Counted from the stretch's first letter, positions 17,274 to 27,070 are shown. The stretch: DNA of 64,000 bases from Thiodiazotropha sp040506275 (GCA_040506275.1 JBEVXD010000014.1:1-64000); one strand, 5' to 3'. The notes: generated from the letters alone by a model not told the origin. A program made the numbers and translations.

Positions 17274-18200
17274 TTAGACGTAGGCCAGCCATTCTGGATG
17301 GGACTCCAATCGTCCATGTACAAGATCGAAATAACGCTTTTGCAACTGCTCTGTAATCGGGCCACGGCCACCCTGACCGATGCTCCGATTGTCAACTTCG
17401 CGAATCGGAGTTACCTCCGCTGCTGTACCGGTGAAAAATGCCTCGTCCGCGATATAGACTTCATCTCGGGTGATTCGCTTTTCAACCACTTTGTAATTCA
17501 GTTCTTCAGCAAGCTCAATTACAGTTTTACGCGTGATACCGTCTAACGCCGAGGTGAGATCGGGCGTGTAAATCACACCGTCTCTGACAATAAAGACATT
17601 CTCACCTGAGCCCTCCATGACATACCCTTCCGCATCCAGCAGCAGTGCTTCGTCATAACCGTCATGCAGCGCTTCCTGCAACGCCATCATGGAATTCATG
17701 TAGTTGCCATTAGCCTTGGCCCGGCACATGGTGATATTGACATGGTGGCGTGTGAAAGAGGAGACACGGATACGGATACCCTTCTCCATGTTTTCCGCCC
17801 CCAGATAAGCACCCCACTCCCAGGCCGCTGCCATACAGTGGACCTTAAGATTGTCGGCTCTAAGTCCCATCCCTTCTGAACCGTAAAAACACATTGGCCT
17901 GATGTAGGCAGAGTCGAGGTTATTCTCTCTGACAACATCCAGTTGTGCCTTGTTTAAGGTTTCCCGGTCAAAAGGCATTGGCATATTCAGTATATGAGCT
18001 GATCGGAACAGGCGATCGGTATGTTCCTGTAGACGGAAAATAGCAGTACCCTGCTCGGCATGATAAGCGCGCACGCCCTCGAAAGCGCCCATGCCATAAT
18101 GGAGGGTATGAGTTAGCACATGGGTCTTCGCCTCACGCCAGGGAACCATTTCGCCATCCAGCCAGATGACACCGTCACGGTCTGCCATTGTCGACATCAT
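17274..18200 (-). CDS. ilvE: Branched-chain amino-acid aminotransferase
   Basis: PLP-dependent class IV aminotransferase, about 308 residues, that interconverts Leu, Ile and Val with their 2-oxo acids using glutamate/2-oxoglutarate. It shows family landmarks: IWLDGEMVPWREAKTHVLTHTLHYGMGAFEGVRAY, the PLP-lysine region CRAKANGNYMNSMMALQEA, GYVMEGSGENVFIV, and GITRKTVIELAEEL with the FFTGTAAEVTPIREVD loop. The start is placed at ATG 18200 (an adjacent ATG is at 18197), which overlaps the glnE stop. A frame extends upstream to 18248 but would cover the glnE 3' end. The length matches the usual IlvE. Confidence 0.96.
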   Translation of the reverse strand: MMSTMADRDGVIWLDGEMVPWREAKTHVLTHTLHYGMGAFEGVRAYHAEQGTAIFRLQEHTDRLFRSAHILNMPMPFDRETLNKAQLDVVRENNLDSAYIRPMCFYGSEGMGLRADNLKVHCMAAAWEWGAYLGAENMEKGIRIRVSSFTRHHVNITMCRAKANGNYMNSMMALQEALHDGYDEALLLDAEGYVMEGSGENVFIVRDGVIYTPDLTSALDGITRKTVIELAEELNYKVVEKRITRDEVYIADEAFFTGTAAEVTPIREVDNRSIGQGGRGPITEQLQKRYFDLVHGRLESHPEWLAYV

Positions 18201-21061
18201 GGAAACATCTCTCGTTCTACTTCTTTGTTTTGCATCAAGCAGGACCATAAATCCTGCACCAAGGCTCGTTCTTCGGCAAGCTTTTCACAATCCACCAGAG
18301 CTGGCTGATCCTGTAGCGCACTACGATGGTAGGCCGCCCGCAAGACCTTGTAGACGCCCATCATACGTTCTGCAGCTTGATTACTGAGTAACCCAAGCTT
18401 GGAAAGCGTCTCCAATAGGCGAATGTTATCGGTCCAGACCAACAGTTCCGGGTGGTCACTAGCCCACCGAAGGACCGTGTATTGAACCATAAATTCTATA
18501 TCGACGATACCGCCGAAGCCCTGCTTTAAATCAAATAGATCGTCATTGCTCTTATCCAGAGATGTGCGCATCTTTTCTCGCATTTCAACGACTTCACTCT
18601 GAAGCTTATCCCCATCACGCTGCTCACCGATGATGCGCTGCCGAATCTTATCAAAGCCCTCACCGACTTTTGCATCGCCGGCCACCACTCTTGCCCTTAC
18701 CAAGGCCTGATGCTCCCATGTCCAGGCACTGTTTCGTTGATAGGTTTCAAAGGTTTCCAGGGCGCTGACCATCATCCCGGAGTTGCCATTTGGCCTCAGT
18801 CGCATATCAGTCTCATAGAGAATCCCCGATGGCGTCCTAGTGGTCATGATATGTATAAAGCGCTGCGCCATGCGGGCATAAAACACATCCACGGAGACAG
18901 GCTTCTCTCCATCGGTAAAGGCATTTCTGTCTGAGCATCGATGCAGAAACACCATATCCAGATCAGATCCGAAACCAAGCTCTATACCCCCAAGCTTCCC
19001 ATAACCTACCACTGCAAAGCCGGTCTCTCCTTCTGACACTCCGGGGGGGCGGCCATGCCGCCGGAACATCTCCTGATAGCTCAGTTGTATCACCTGCTCA
19101 ATGATGGTTTCAGCGATCCAGGTGAGGTAGTCACTGACTACCATCAATGGAATCTGCTCTGCAATATCTGCAGCAGCCACACGTAAACGATTGCTCTGGG
19201 CAAACTGACGCAATCGCTCCATCTGACTCTCCAGGTCATCTTCATCAATGCGCGACAGCAGATCGGCCAGCTCCTGGTTAAGGGCTTCCCGCTTCAGCGG
19301 TGAGTAGAGACGGCGGGGATCAAGCAGTTCATCCATTAATATGGGATGGCGGGTAAGCATACTGATCACCCAGGGACTGATTCCTGCCAGCTTGACCAGC
19401 TGAGAGAGCACCATTGGGTTTTCCATCAGCAGGGCAATATAGGAGGTGCGACGGACTACTGCAGCCAGCAGGTCGAGCACCCGTGGCAGGGCAAGGTCTG
19501 CAGCATCCGACTGACCAACCGCCTCCAGGAGTAGAGGCATCAATTGATCCAGACGCTCCCTGCCTTTGGTACTTAACTGGCGACAGGCGTGACTGTTGCG
19601 CAGTAGACCTAACAGATGCAGGGCTTCGTCAGCCTGTTGAAATCCATACTCCTGCAAAATGGTCGATGCCTGCGCTTCATCAAGCAGCTCATTCCAGACC
19701 CCGGTCAAGGGCTGACTCTGCTCATCGGATTCCGCTTGCGGTGCTGCAAAGACCATATCGAAATGTCCCTGAACACGCCTTCTGTGCTGTTCAAGCACCT
19801 CCGAGAATGGATCCCAGGAATCAAACCCCATCGTCTTGGCGAGACGCTCTCTACCAATATCGTCAGATGGCAACAGATGGGTCTGCTTGTCTTGCCAGGC
19901 CTGGACGCGGTTTTCCACCAGGCGCAGGAAAACATAAGCCTCGGTCAATTCACGAACCGCAAATTCCGGCAAGAGTTCCCGCTCCTGCAAAATCTGCAAG
20001 ACTGAAAGAATGGGTCGAGTCTGCAATGCCTTGTCTCGGCCACCTCGGATCAACTGAAAGGCCTGCCCGATGAATTCGATCTCCCGAATACCTCCCGGCC
20101 CGAGTTTGATATTCGCCTCCATGCCCTTTTTATGAAGCTCACTGCTGATCATCTGTTTCATATCACGAAGTGATTCGATAGCACTGAAATCGAGATAGCG
20201 GCGGTAGACAAAAGGCCTCAACATGGCCATTAACTCATCACCAGCCGATGACTCTCCTGCTACGACCCGCGCTTTGATCATGGCGTAACGTTCCCACTCC
20301 CGGGCTTGCGAGCCATAATAGCTCTCCATCGCAGAAAAACTCATCGCCAAGGGGCCTACGCTGCCAAATGGGCGCAGACGGGTGTCGACCCTAAACACAA
20401 ATCCCTCTGCGGTATGGTTGTCCAACGCCTGCACAAGCCGCTGGCACAGACGGATAAAGAACTGCTCATTGGTCAAACGTCTTGCACCATCCGTCGATCC
20501 TGACTCGGGATAGGCAAAAATCAGATCGATATCAGAAGAGAGGTTGAGCTCCCGGGCACCCAACTTCCCCATACCCAGCACAACCAGTGGCTGTGCTTCT
20601 CCCTGCTCATTCCTGGGAACACCCATCTCATTGCAACACCAGGTGTATAGGTGCTCCATAGCGTGCCTGATAGAGGCATCTGCCAGTGCCGAAAGATCCT
20701 CCAGGGTCTCATCAAGATCGGCCAAGCGGGTAAGATCACGCCAGATGATGCGCACCATCTGTTCACGTCGAAAATGTCTGAGATGTTTTGCTAGAGCCGT
20801 TTCATCTGAGACGCCCTCTAAAAGCGCTGCAAGTCGGGAAGATATCTCTCCAGCCTGGTAGGGCCGATCCAACAGGTTCTGTTGAAACAGATCCAGAAGC
20901 AAAGCGGGGTATCGAGTGGATGCCTGCGCAACATACTCACTGGCCTCCCAAACAAGCCTCAGGTGGTCGATGAATGTTTTATCCTCTGGCAGGTTCAATT
21001 TGTCTTCAGCCAGCTTTTCGCACCACTGTTGCCACTGTTTATTGTTCTCTAGTTTTTGCAC
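18197..21061 (-). CDS. glnE: Glutamine synthetase adenylyltransferase/deadenylylase
   Basis: Bifunctional enzyme of about 954 residues that adenylylates glutamine synthetase when nitrogen is plentiful and removes the AMP when it is scarce, under PII control. The two nucleotidyltransferase halves are visible. The N-terminal (adenylyl-removing) half has GMGKLGARELNLSSDIDLIFAYPE. The C-terminal (adenylylating) half has GYGKLGGIELGFGSDLDMVFLH. Each is followed by the paired helical domain. The length is that of E. coli GlnE. It overlaps ilvE by 4 bp in an operon. It complements the nitrogen-PTS genes at 57-63 kb as nitrogen-regulation machinery. Confidence 0.97.
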   Translation of the reverse strand: MQKLENNKQWQQWCEKLAEDKLNLPEDKTFIDHLRLVWEASEYVAQASTRYPALLLDLFQQNLLDRPYQAGEISSRLAALLEGVSDETALAKHLRHFRREQMVRIIWRDLTRLADLDETLEDLSALADASIRHAMEHLYTWCCNEMGVPRNEQGEAQPLVVLGMGKLGARELNLSSDIDLIFAYPESGSTDGARRLTNEQFFIRLCQRLVQALDNHTAEGFVFRVDTRLRPFGSVGPLAMSFSAMESYYGSQAREWERYAMIKARVVAGESSAGDELMAMLRPFVYRRYLDFSAIESLRDMKQMISSELHKKGMEANIKLGPGGIREIEFIGQAFQLIRGGRDKALQTRPILSVLQILQERELLPEFAVRELTEAYVFLRLVENRVQAWQDKQTHLLPSDDIGRERLAKTMGFDSWDPFSEVLEQHRRRVQGHFDMVFAAPQAESDEQSQPLTGVWNELLDEAQASTILQEYGFQQADEALHLLGLLRNSHACRQLSTKGRERLDQLMPLLLEAVGQSDAADLALPRVLDLLAAVVRRTSYIALLMENPMVLSQLVKLAGISPWVISMLTRHPILMDELLDPRRLYSPLKREALNQELADLLSRIDEDDLESQMERLRQFAQSNRLRVAAADIAEQIPLMVVSDYLTWIAETIIEQVIQLSYQEMFRRHGRPPGVSEGETGFAVVGYGKLGGIELGFGSDLDMVFLHRCSDRNAFTDGEKPVSVDVFYARMAQRFIHIMTTRTPSGILYETDMRLRPNGNSGMMVSALETFETYQRNSAWTWEHQALVRARVVAGDAKVGEGFDKIRQRIIGEQRDGDKLQSEVVEMREKMRTSLDKSNDDLFDLKQGFGGIVDIEFMVQYTVLRWASDHPELLVWTDNIRLLETLSKLGLLSNQAAERMMGVYKVLRAAYHRSALQDQPALVDCEKLAEERALVQDLWSCLMQNKEVEREMFP

Positions 21062-21187
21062 TTGTGTAGTGTCCTAAATTGATCCTGGATTCATCATATT
21101 TAAATCTCTTGTGAAGATGCAAAAAATACACAGGGAAAAGCAACATGCGTTTCTGATTACATCAAACCCCAGCCAACAGATCCTTCT

Positions 21188-21275
21188 GTAGGTCGGATAG
21201 TCGGAGCGCCATCAGCCCCCCCTCCGGCAATTACCTAAATAAAATGTCGGATGGCGCTTCGCTTATCCGACCTAC
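21188..21275. repeat. Paired REP-like palindrome (GTAGGTCGGAT class)
   Basis: Two inverted units face each other. GTAGGTCGGATAG at 21188-21200 is matched by TATCCGACCTAC at 21264-21275, with related GGCGC/GCGCC segments inside each unit. This is a third palindromic class in the window and differs in core sequence from the GCGGCAGGCCGC and GGGGCATGGCCCC classes. It lies upstream of glnE. Confidence 0.7.
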
Positions 21276-21298
21276 GATTCTGGTTTGCCAGTCCCGAC

Positions 21299-21488
21299 TA
21301 TTAACCCGGCGACTAAGTATGTTGTCTTCAGCCTGACTTTTTAAAAATTATATTGTTAGGGGTTTCAAGCCTGCCTTTGCTCGGTGTTGCGGCTCTTGAC
21401 AAGGGAACAACCATTGCCTGCGAGCCGCGCCTTGATCAAGGGCAGGCTTGAAACCCTGAAGACGACATACTTAGTCGCCGGGTTAATA
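21299..21488. repeat. Modular inverted-repeat element, type A ends
   Basis: A 190-bp non-coding element with 33-bp terminal inverted repeats (21299-21331 and 21456-21488, one mismatch) starting TATTAACCCGGCGACTAAGT. The interior forms a long nested hairpin: outer stem TTTCAAGCCTGCC with GGCAGGCTTGAAA, inner stem GCGGCTC with GAGCCGC. The element at 45594 carries the same core in the opposite orientation. It sits about 180 bp upstream of the first gene of the lipid/polyketide cluster. Confidence 0.9.
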
Positions 21489-21671
21489 AATACGCTGTCA
21501 CGCAGTGATCCTGTATCAGCAGGAGAGACTACACTACTTGATTCAAATGACGGATCAATCATAGATCGGGTTAACGATTATTGCCAAGCGGTAACAAATC
21601 ACATAGGGTTGCAGCCTTCATCAATAGGTTCCAGAGATAATGATTAGCCCGACAGCAGGGTTAAATCCAGC

Positions 21672-22595
21672 ATGATCAACCTCCAACAAATCGAATATCA
21701 CTACCCGCAGAACCCGCCATTGTTCAATGGTCTGAACCTGGAAATCCCCAGGGGCTCTCTGTTTGGGTTGTTGGGCCCCAACGGGGCAGGTAAAACCACC
21801 CTTATATCATTAATGACAGGGCAGCGGAGACCTAGTGGCGGCGAAATACGCATCGACGGCAAAACCTACCAAAGCGACCGGGTCCGAATTCTTAAAAAGC
21901 TGGCCCATATCCCACAAGAGTATGCTTTTTACCCACAGCTGACCGTTTTGGAAAATCTACAGTTTTTTTCCAGCCTCTATCCCAAACAGGGTCGCCAGAG
22001 CGCACAGCTGATCGATGAGGCACTGAGCCTAACCGGCCTGGCTGATCAGGCGAAAAAGCTTGCCAAACATTTTTCTGGTGGATTGAAACGGCGTCTGAAC
22101 CTGGCAATCGGCCTACTTAACAAACCAGAACTGATCTTTCTTGATGAACCCACTGTGGGAATAGATCCGCAGTCCCGCCATTTCATCCTGCAGTCGATCC
22201 GGGCCTTGAACAAGGCGGGCAGCACCATTGTCTATACCAGCCACTATATGGAAGAGATCGAACAGCTTTGTGACGAGGTGGCGATCATGGATCATGGTCA
22301 AATCCTGGTACATGGCCCGCTCCACAAGATATTGGAGAGAGACCCTCTTTTAACTATCGAAGTGGAATTTGGAAAAGACGAAACACTACTCAATCAACTC
22401 AGCAATGCGCTAGAGATTCGTGGCTTCAAGTTATCAGAACGAACCATAATCGGACACCCACAACATGAAGGTGAGATAGCCGAATTACTACAATCCATTG
22501 ATGCCATGGGCATCAATGTGGTCACACTCTCGTATGGCAAACATACCCTCGAAAAGCTTTTTTTCGAACTGACCCATACCAGGCTAAGGGACTGA
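21672..22595 (+). CDS. ABC transporter ATP-binding protein
   Basis: ATPase subunit of about 307 residues for an ABC-2 type exporter. Walker A is GPNGAGKTT (about residues 36-44), the Q loop lies near HIPQEYAFYP, the signature is FSGGLKRRLNL, and Walker B is LIFLDEPTVGIDPQSR, with an H-loop in TSHYMEE. The C-terminal 80 residues are an accessory domain seen in drug/lipid exporters. It is first in a plus-strand operon (3 bp to the permease) followed by ACP and ketosynthase genes. This suggests export of the product made by those enzymes, or self-protection from it. Confidence 0.93.
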   Translation: MINLQQIEYHYPQNPPLFNGLNLEIPRGSLFGLLGPNGAGKTTLISLMTGQRRPSGGEIRIDGKTYQSDRVRILKKLAHIPQEYAFYPQLTVLENLQFFSSLYPKQGRQSAQLIDEALSLTGLADQAKKLAKHFSGGLKRRLNLAIGLLNKPELIFLDEPTVGIDPQSRHFILQSIRALNKAGSTIVYTSHYMEEIEQLCDEVAIMDHGQILVHGPLHKILERDPLLTIEVEFGKDETLLNQLSNALEIRGFKLSERTIIGHPQHEGEIAELLQSIDAMGINVVTLSYGKHTLEKLFFELTHTRLRD

Positions 22596-22598
22596 CCC

Positions 22599-23789
22599 AT
22601 GCTGATCGCTGTCATCTGGAAGGAGCTGTTACTGGTATCCAGGGATATTCACGCTCTACTGGTGCTGTTTCTGCTGCCAATCGTGTTTATTCTGATCATG
22701 TCCATGGCCCTCCAGGATCGGATGAGCCCGGAGAGCAAGGATCAGCCGAGGGTCGGGCTTTGGGTGGAAAACGGCCCCCAACGCAATCATGAACTGACTC
22801 GGACATTCAAACATCTTGAAGGCCTGAGGGTTGAGCAAGTTGACAGCCAGGACCGGTTAACCCAACTACTGGCGCAAGGTGAGATCCTTGGCGGGATCAT
22901 CCTCCCCGCACAGTTTTCCAAATCCATCGAGTCCCCGATAACCGATCAGAGCGATAAATTGCAGATTGTCTTCGCTGCCAGCCTGCCCAACTCACTGCGT
23001 CGATCAATCCAGGGTGCAGTACGTGAAGCCCTTGGCGCCTATCAGGTGAATAAGCTTTTTGAATACGACGACCTCACAGAGCCCCAGCGCCAGGCCCGTG
23101 TCGACCATCTTCTGGGCCGATCGTTGGTTACATCCCAGACCCATGGCAGTAACAGTGAGTCACAACCCAACTCAGTACAGCAGAGCGTTCCAGCCTGGTT
23201 GATCTTCTCCATGTTTTTCGTTGTGCTGCCGATATCCACGACGCTACTTACCGAGCGGCAGCAAGGCACACTGCAACGGCTGCAAACCCTACCTGTACCC
23301 AACAGTTATCTGTTGATCGGTAAGATTATTCCCTACCTTGGCATCAACCTGGTACAGGCTTTATTGATGTTATTAGTGGGTATCTACCTTGTCCCTTTGG
23401 TAACTGGCGAAGGCTTGCATCTGGATGGGGAAATCTGGTTGCTTGCGCCTTTGATTCTATCCACCAGCCTTTCGGCAATCAGTTTTGCCCTGTTAATCGC
23501 CACCCGCGCCAAGACCACAGAACAGGCCACAACGCTGGGGGGCATCAGTAATCTTATTCTGGCGGCTATTGGTGGTATCATGGTGCCAACATTTGTGATG
23601 CCCGAACTGATGCAGCAGATCGCCGCGCTTTCGCCCATGAACTGGGCATTAGAGGGCTTCTTCTCCATCCTACTGAGACAAGGTGGATGGGCCATGGCCG
23701 GACCAGAGATCCTCAAATTACTGGCATTCTCCGGCTGCTTGTTCTTACTCTCACTCTACTCATACCGAGGCCTGACGGACACCAAATAA
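22599..23789 (+). CDS. ABC-2 type transporter permease
   Basis: Membrane subunit of about 396 residues, partner of the preceding ATPase. It has one N-terminal transmembrane helix (LLVLFLLPIVFILIMSMAL), a large extracytoplasmic domain of about 180 residues, and about five C-terminal helices beginning WLIFSMFFVVLPISTTLLTERQQGTLQRL. This is the ABC2_membrane_3 arrangement of drug and lipid exporters. Its stop overlaps the start of the ACP gene by one base (TAATG), arguing for one transcript and a dedicated exporter for the cluster product. Confidence 0.92.
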   Translation: MLIAVIWKELLLVSRDIHALLVLFLLPIVFILIMSMALQDRMSPESKDQPRVGLWVENGPQRNHELTRTFKHLEGLRVEQVDSQDRLTQLLAQGEILGGIILPAQFSKSIESPITDQSDKLQIVFAASLPNSLRRSIQGAVREALGAYQVNKLFEYDDLTEPQRQARVDHLLGRSLVTSQTHGSNSESQPNSVQQSVPAWLIFSMFFVVLPISTTLLTERQQGTLQRLQTLPVPNSYLLIGKIIPYLGINLVQALLMLLVGIYLVPLVTGEGLHLDGEIWLLAPLILSTSLSAISFALLIATRAKTTEQATTLGGISNLILAAIGGIMVPTFVMPELMQQIAALSPMNWALEGFFSILLRQGGWAMAGPEILKLLAFSGCLFLLSLYSYRGLTDTK

Positions 23790-24058
23790 TGAAAGGTTCA
23801 ACGGATACACAGTTTAAACTGGAACTAAAACAGATGATCGTGGATGAATGCCGGTTAGACGAGTTCGATCCTCAGGAGATTAAGGATGATGAATATCTCG
23901 CTGGGCCGGAGGCTCGCTTTGGACTCGACTCAATCGATATGCTCCAGGTTATCGTGACCATAAAAAACCGATATGGTGTACATATTCAGAATGATGCAGA
24001 ATCGAGAGAGATCCTTGCGACTATCAACAACCTTGCCGACCACCTGCGTCCAGAGTAA
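23789..24058 (+). CDS. Acyl carrier protein
   Basis: Acyl carrier protein of about 89 residues. The phosphopantetheine attachment serine is in FGLDSIDMLQVIVTIKNRYGV, near residue 50. The four-helix ACP pattern and acidic helix II are visible. It begins at ATG 23789, overlapping the permease stop. A longer upstream frame exists only because it reads through the permease. As a second ACP outside the fatty-acid operon, flanked by ketosynthases, it is probably dedicated to this cluster. No phosphopantetheinyl transferase is encoded here, so the cell's general one must load it. Confidence 0.92.
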   Translation: MKGSTDTQFKLELKQMIVDECRLDEFDPQEIKDDEYLAGPEARFGLDSIDMLQVIVTIKNRYGVHIQNDAESREILATINNLADHLRPE

Positions 24059-24061
24059 CCA

Positions 24062-25210
24062 ATGACTCCGGCTAGGCTATCCATCATCGGACTATCCTGC
24101 GCTTCCCACATAGGCGAGGAGATCTCCCGCAAGCCAACTCAGCAGGCCGAAGAAGGTCAATTCGAACCACCAGCCATCGATCTGGTTTCGACAAATCTTC
24201 GACTGCCCTACTACCCAATCGATAGCCAGTTCGATCAACCCGAACGAACGGAAAAAATACTCTTCGAGGTCATAGAGAAGGCCCTGGAAAAAAGCCAATT
24301 AAGCCCTGACCAGATAGCGGAAACCGGCCTCTTCATCGGCTCTTCATCATATGATCTACGCCGAAGTGAAATTGAGTACAAACAACAGCTCAAGGATGAC
24401 AACCGCCAGGCAATCCCGATGCCTTTTACTGGCTACAATCATCTGGGCGAACTGATCTGTGAAAAATTCGGAATCAACCGCGAACCCTTCAATATCAATT
24501 CAGCCTGCACCTCCAGTGCCAATGCGATGTTGCTGGCTCAAAGCATGATTCAACAAGGACACTACCAGCATGCCATTGTCGTGGGAATCGAACTGTTCAA
24601 CGAAACCACTATCAACGGTTTTTACGGCTTACAACTGATTGCTGAAAAGCGGGTTGCTCCCTTTGATAAAACCCGTGACGGCATCATCCTGGGCGAGTCC
24701 TGCTCTGCAGTGGTGATAAGTTCACAGGATACCCCGGATACCAAGCTCTATCTTCGTGGTGGCGCAAACTGCACTGATCCCTATAGCATTACCACATCAA
24801 ATCCGGACGGCTCGACCATCGCCGATACTATGGAGACCGCACTCAAAGATACCGACACCCAAAAGTCTGAGGTTGTGGCGATAAAAACTCATGGAACCGC
24901 GACCTCTATGAACGACACCTCAGAGTCTCTGGGCATTAAGGCTGTTTTTCCCGAGGATATGCCTCCAGCTACAGCGATCAAACCCTATGTCGGTCATACC
25001 CTGGGGGCTTGCGGCACCTTGGAGCTGGTCCTGTTCGGCCAAGCAATCGAGCAGGGATTCATTCCGAGAACACTCAACTTCGAAACCCCCGATCCAGAAC
25101 TGCCCCTGATACCTTTGAGTGAGGATCTTGACGCCCAAAACGGTGTCTATCTACTCAACTATTTTGGATTTGGTGGTAGTAACACCGTTATTGTATTGGA
25201 AAAGGTCTAA
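24062..25210 (+). CDS. Beta-ketoacyl-ACP synthase (KAS I/II type)
   Basis: Thiolase-fold condensing enzyme of about 382 residues that elongates acyl chains by decarboxylative condensation with malonyl-ACP. A complete Cys-His-His triad is visible: Cys149 in NINSACTSSANAM, His277 in IKTHGTATSMND and His312 in KPYVGHTLGACG. The FGFGGSN loop is near the C-terminus. It is shorter than housekeeping FabF (about 412) and divergent from it. The gene follows the ACP by 3 bp and overlaps the next ketosynthase-like gene by one base. This gives the KAS plus chain-length-factor pair typical of aryl polyene and type II PKS systems. Confidence 0.92.
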   Translation: MTPARLSIIGLSCASHIGEEISRKPTQQAEEGQFEPPAIDLVSTNLRLPYYPIDSQFDQPERTEKILFEVIEKALEKSQLSPDQIAETGLFIGSSSYDLRRSEIEYKQQLKDDNRQAIPMPFTGYNHLGELICEKFGINREPFNINSACTSSANAMLLAQSMIQQGHYQHAIVVGIELFNETTINGFYGLQLIAEKRVAPFDKTRDGIILGESCSAVVISSQDTPDTKLYLRGGANCTDPYSITTSNPDGSTIADTMETALKDTDTQKSEVVAIKTHGTATSMNDTSESLGIKAVFPEDMPPATAIKPYVGHTLGACGTLELVLFGQAIEQGFIPRTLNFETPDPELPLIPLSEDLDAQNGVYLLNYFGFGGSNTVIVLEKV

Positions 25211-26079
25211 TGGAATTGAACCTGCCGTTGTTTGCCTATGGCGGCTATTGCCATACCGTTTCCCAACAGCTTCCACCGTTGAATGGGCTGTTGAAGGAAG
25301 TACCTTTCAAGCTGCCACGCCGCTCTGACAGGCTCACTCAACTCAGCCTGCTAGGATTGGCAAACATGCCGAGTTGCATGGGATTGAACAAGCATGCCAA
25401 TCTGGTTCTGGCCAGTGGCGACGCCAATCTGAGCAGTACCATAGCCAACAGCGAACAGATCTTCGACAGCGGCACCATTCCCAACCCGATCGGCTTCATC
25501 AACACAGTAAACAATTCAACTGCATTTCACATCAGCATGGCCCTTGGCATTCATGGTCAAAGTATCACTGTCTCCAGAGACCACTGCTCTCTCGAAGCGG
25601 GAATTCAAATAGCAAGCACAATGCAGTTCAGCTCTGACTCAGCCATTCTGCTTGGTACAGCGGATGAGATTCCACCTGACCTGGAGCAACACAGAGCGCG
25701 ATTGAAAATCAGTGGGGAAACCCAACTGGCAGAGGGGAGTTTCTGGTTTCTCTGCTCCCCCTCCCAGCCCACTGACAAAGCACAGGCCACAATCCAATAT
25801 TGCGGTCCGGTGGCGGACGATAAGGCAGCGATCGAGTTTTTCAAACAACGCGGGGTCACTCACCACATACTCGGAGATTTCATTCAAAGCTCGCCACTCA
25901 GGGATCTTGCGCTACCCGGTCAACGCGTTGCATTGGCCAGCCAAGGGTACTACCTCACGCAAAATGCCTACTATCTGCAGCGTTGGTTAGATGATGCCAG
26001 GCAAGGGGAGCGCCTGGGAATGTTGAATGGCACAGTCGGCAGTCATCGTCTCAGTGTCACTTTGGTTGAAAAGCACTAA
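25210..26079 (+). CDS. Ketosynthase-like chain-length-factor homologue
   Basis: Thiolase-fold protein of about 289 residues, similar to the N-terminal part of beta-ketoacyl synthases. It contains PNPIGFINTVNNSTAFHISMALGIHGQSITVSRDHCSLEAG, the region around the usual active cysteine (here Cys126 in DHCSLEAG). It lacks the two catalytic histidine motifs of its neighbour and is about 100 residues shorter, so it is probably not a condensing enzyme alone. It resembles the chain-length-factor partners of type II systems and likely dimerises with the preceding KAS. The 3' end overlaps that of the convergent BtrH-like gene by 23 bp. Confidence 0.85.
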   Translation: MELNLPLFAYGGYCHTVSQQLPPLNGLLKEVPFKLPRRSDRLTQLSLLGLANMPSCMGLNKHANLVLASGDANLSSTIANSEQIFDSGTIPNPIGFINTVNNSTAFHISMALGIHGQSITVSRDHCSLEAGIQIASTMQFSSDSAILLGTADEIPPDLEQHRARLKISGETQLAEGSFWFLCSPSQPTDKAQATIQYCGPVADDKAAIEFFKQRGVTHHILGDFIQSSPLRDLALPGQRVALASQGYYLTQNAYYLQRWLDDARQGERLGMLNGTVGSHRLSVTLVEKH

Positions 26080-27070
26080 GACGGCCAAACAGCCCGGCTT
26101 CTTTCTCGGCAATCTTATCCAGCTGATCAGCAATCGAGTCAAAGGTATCGTCGTAGCGCGCTTTACTTTTACGCGCACACATCAACGCAAACAGACGCCA
26201 CTCATCACCAATGGATGACATCTCTTCAGCTGCTTCGGATAGTTGCTCAGACGCCAGAATCTCTGAAGCCTCCTGTAGGAAGGCTGCGTACATGAACCGA
26301 AATCCTCCACCACCAGTGCCGATCTCTTCCTGCATACGCACGATATGCCCCAGATATAGATGGGCATAGCGCTCTTCAGCATCCACCAGCTTACGAATCT
26401 TTCCGGCCACCATATGGATGCCCTTGGAGCCCGCAATGGGTACAGGGCTTTTAGGGCCATTTATTTTCGAGGTAAACCTGATCGCCTTGGGTAGCACCTT
26501 CCCGAAATCAATCTCAGCAGGCACCTCAGCCGGATAGTAGAGCAAACCTTTGGGGGCCAGCGCACCCTTGGCAAAGCGAGCCTTACTCAAGCTCTCTCTG
26601 TCGACGCTTACCAGATGAGAAAAAACCGGATCGCTGACCTGAAACTGCTCCCCTTCCCGTCCATACACCAGCAGATTGTGGGCATTAAAGTGGAATCGCA
26701 TATCCTCAGGGAAATAGGGGAGGAAAAAGACTGAAGTCTGTAACCCAACGATCCGTCCCTCATCCAATAGACGATCAAGTGCTTGCTCGCCCTCCGCAGG
26801 TTTACGGAATTTTTTAAAATTCATCTTCAGGCCACCGATCCGCTTCGACAACGCACGAATGATCATTCGTGGTGGTGTGCGATAAGCGATCAACGGCAAA
26901 CCATTGATTTTCACCAGAGGGATATAGGCATAGGTTAGACCACTGGCCAGACCAAACGCCATAGGCTCCGAGACTGTTAAGCCGTAGTGGCGCAGCATGG
27001 CTGACATTACGCCGGTTTCACAATGTGCCGCATGCCGGTGTTCGAAGGGTGAATTATTCAGTTCAGTCAT
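26057..27070 (-). CDS. BtrH N-terminal-domain acyltransferase-like protein
   Basis: Protein of about 337 residues resembling the BtrH_N plus DUF4872 architecture. The N-terminus reads HCETGVMSAMLRHYGLTVSEPMAFGLASGLTYAYIP, with a cysteine-peptidase-like Cys. The middle has a His/Asp region (RFHFNAHNLLVYGREGEQFQVSDP), and the C-terminus is helical. In butirosin synthesis BtrH moves an acyl group from an acyl carrier protein to an amine. By analogy this protein may unload the cluster's ACP product onto an acceptor (inference). The start overlaps the stop of the upstream small gene by 8 bp. It is the last gene of the minus-strand operon. Confidence 0.83.
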   Translation of the reverse strand: MTELNNSPFEHRHAAHCETGVMSAMLRHYGLTVSEPMAFGLASGLTYAYIPLVKINGLPLIAYRTPPRMIIRALSKRIGGLKMNFKKFRKPAEGEQALDRLLDEGRIVGLQTSVFFLPYFPEDMRFHFNAHNLLVYGREGEQFQVSDPVFSHLVSVDRESLSKARFAKGALAPKGLLYYPAEVPAEIDFGKVLPKAIRFTSKINGPKSPVPIAGSKGIHMVAGKIRKLVDAEERYAHLYLGHIVRMQEEIGTGGGGFRFMYAAFLQEASEILASEQLSEAAEEMSSIGDEWRLFALMCARKSKARYDDTFDSIADQLDKIAEKEAGLFGRLSAFQPK

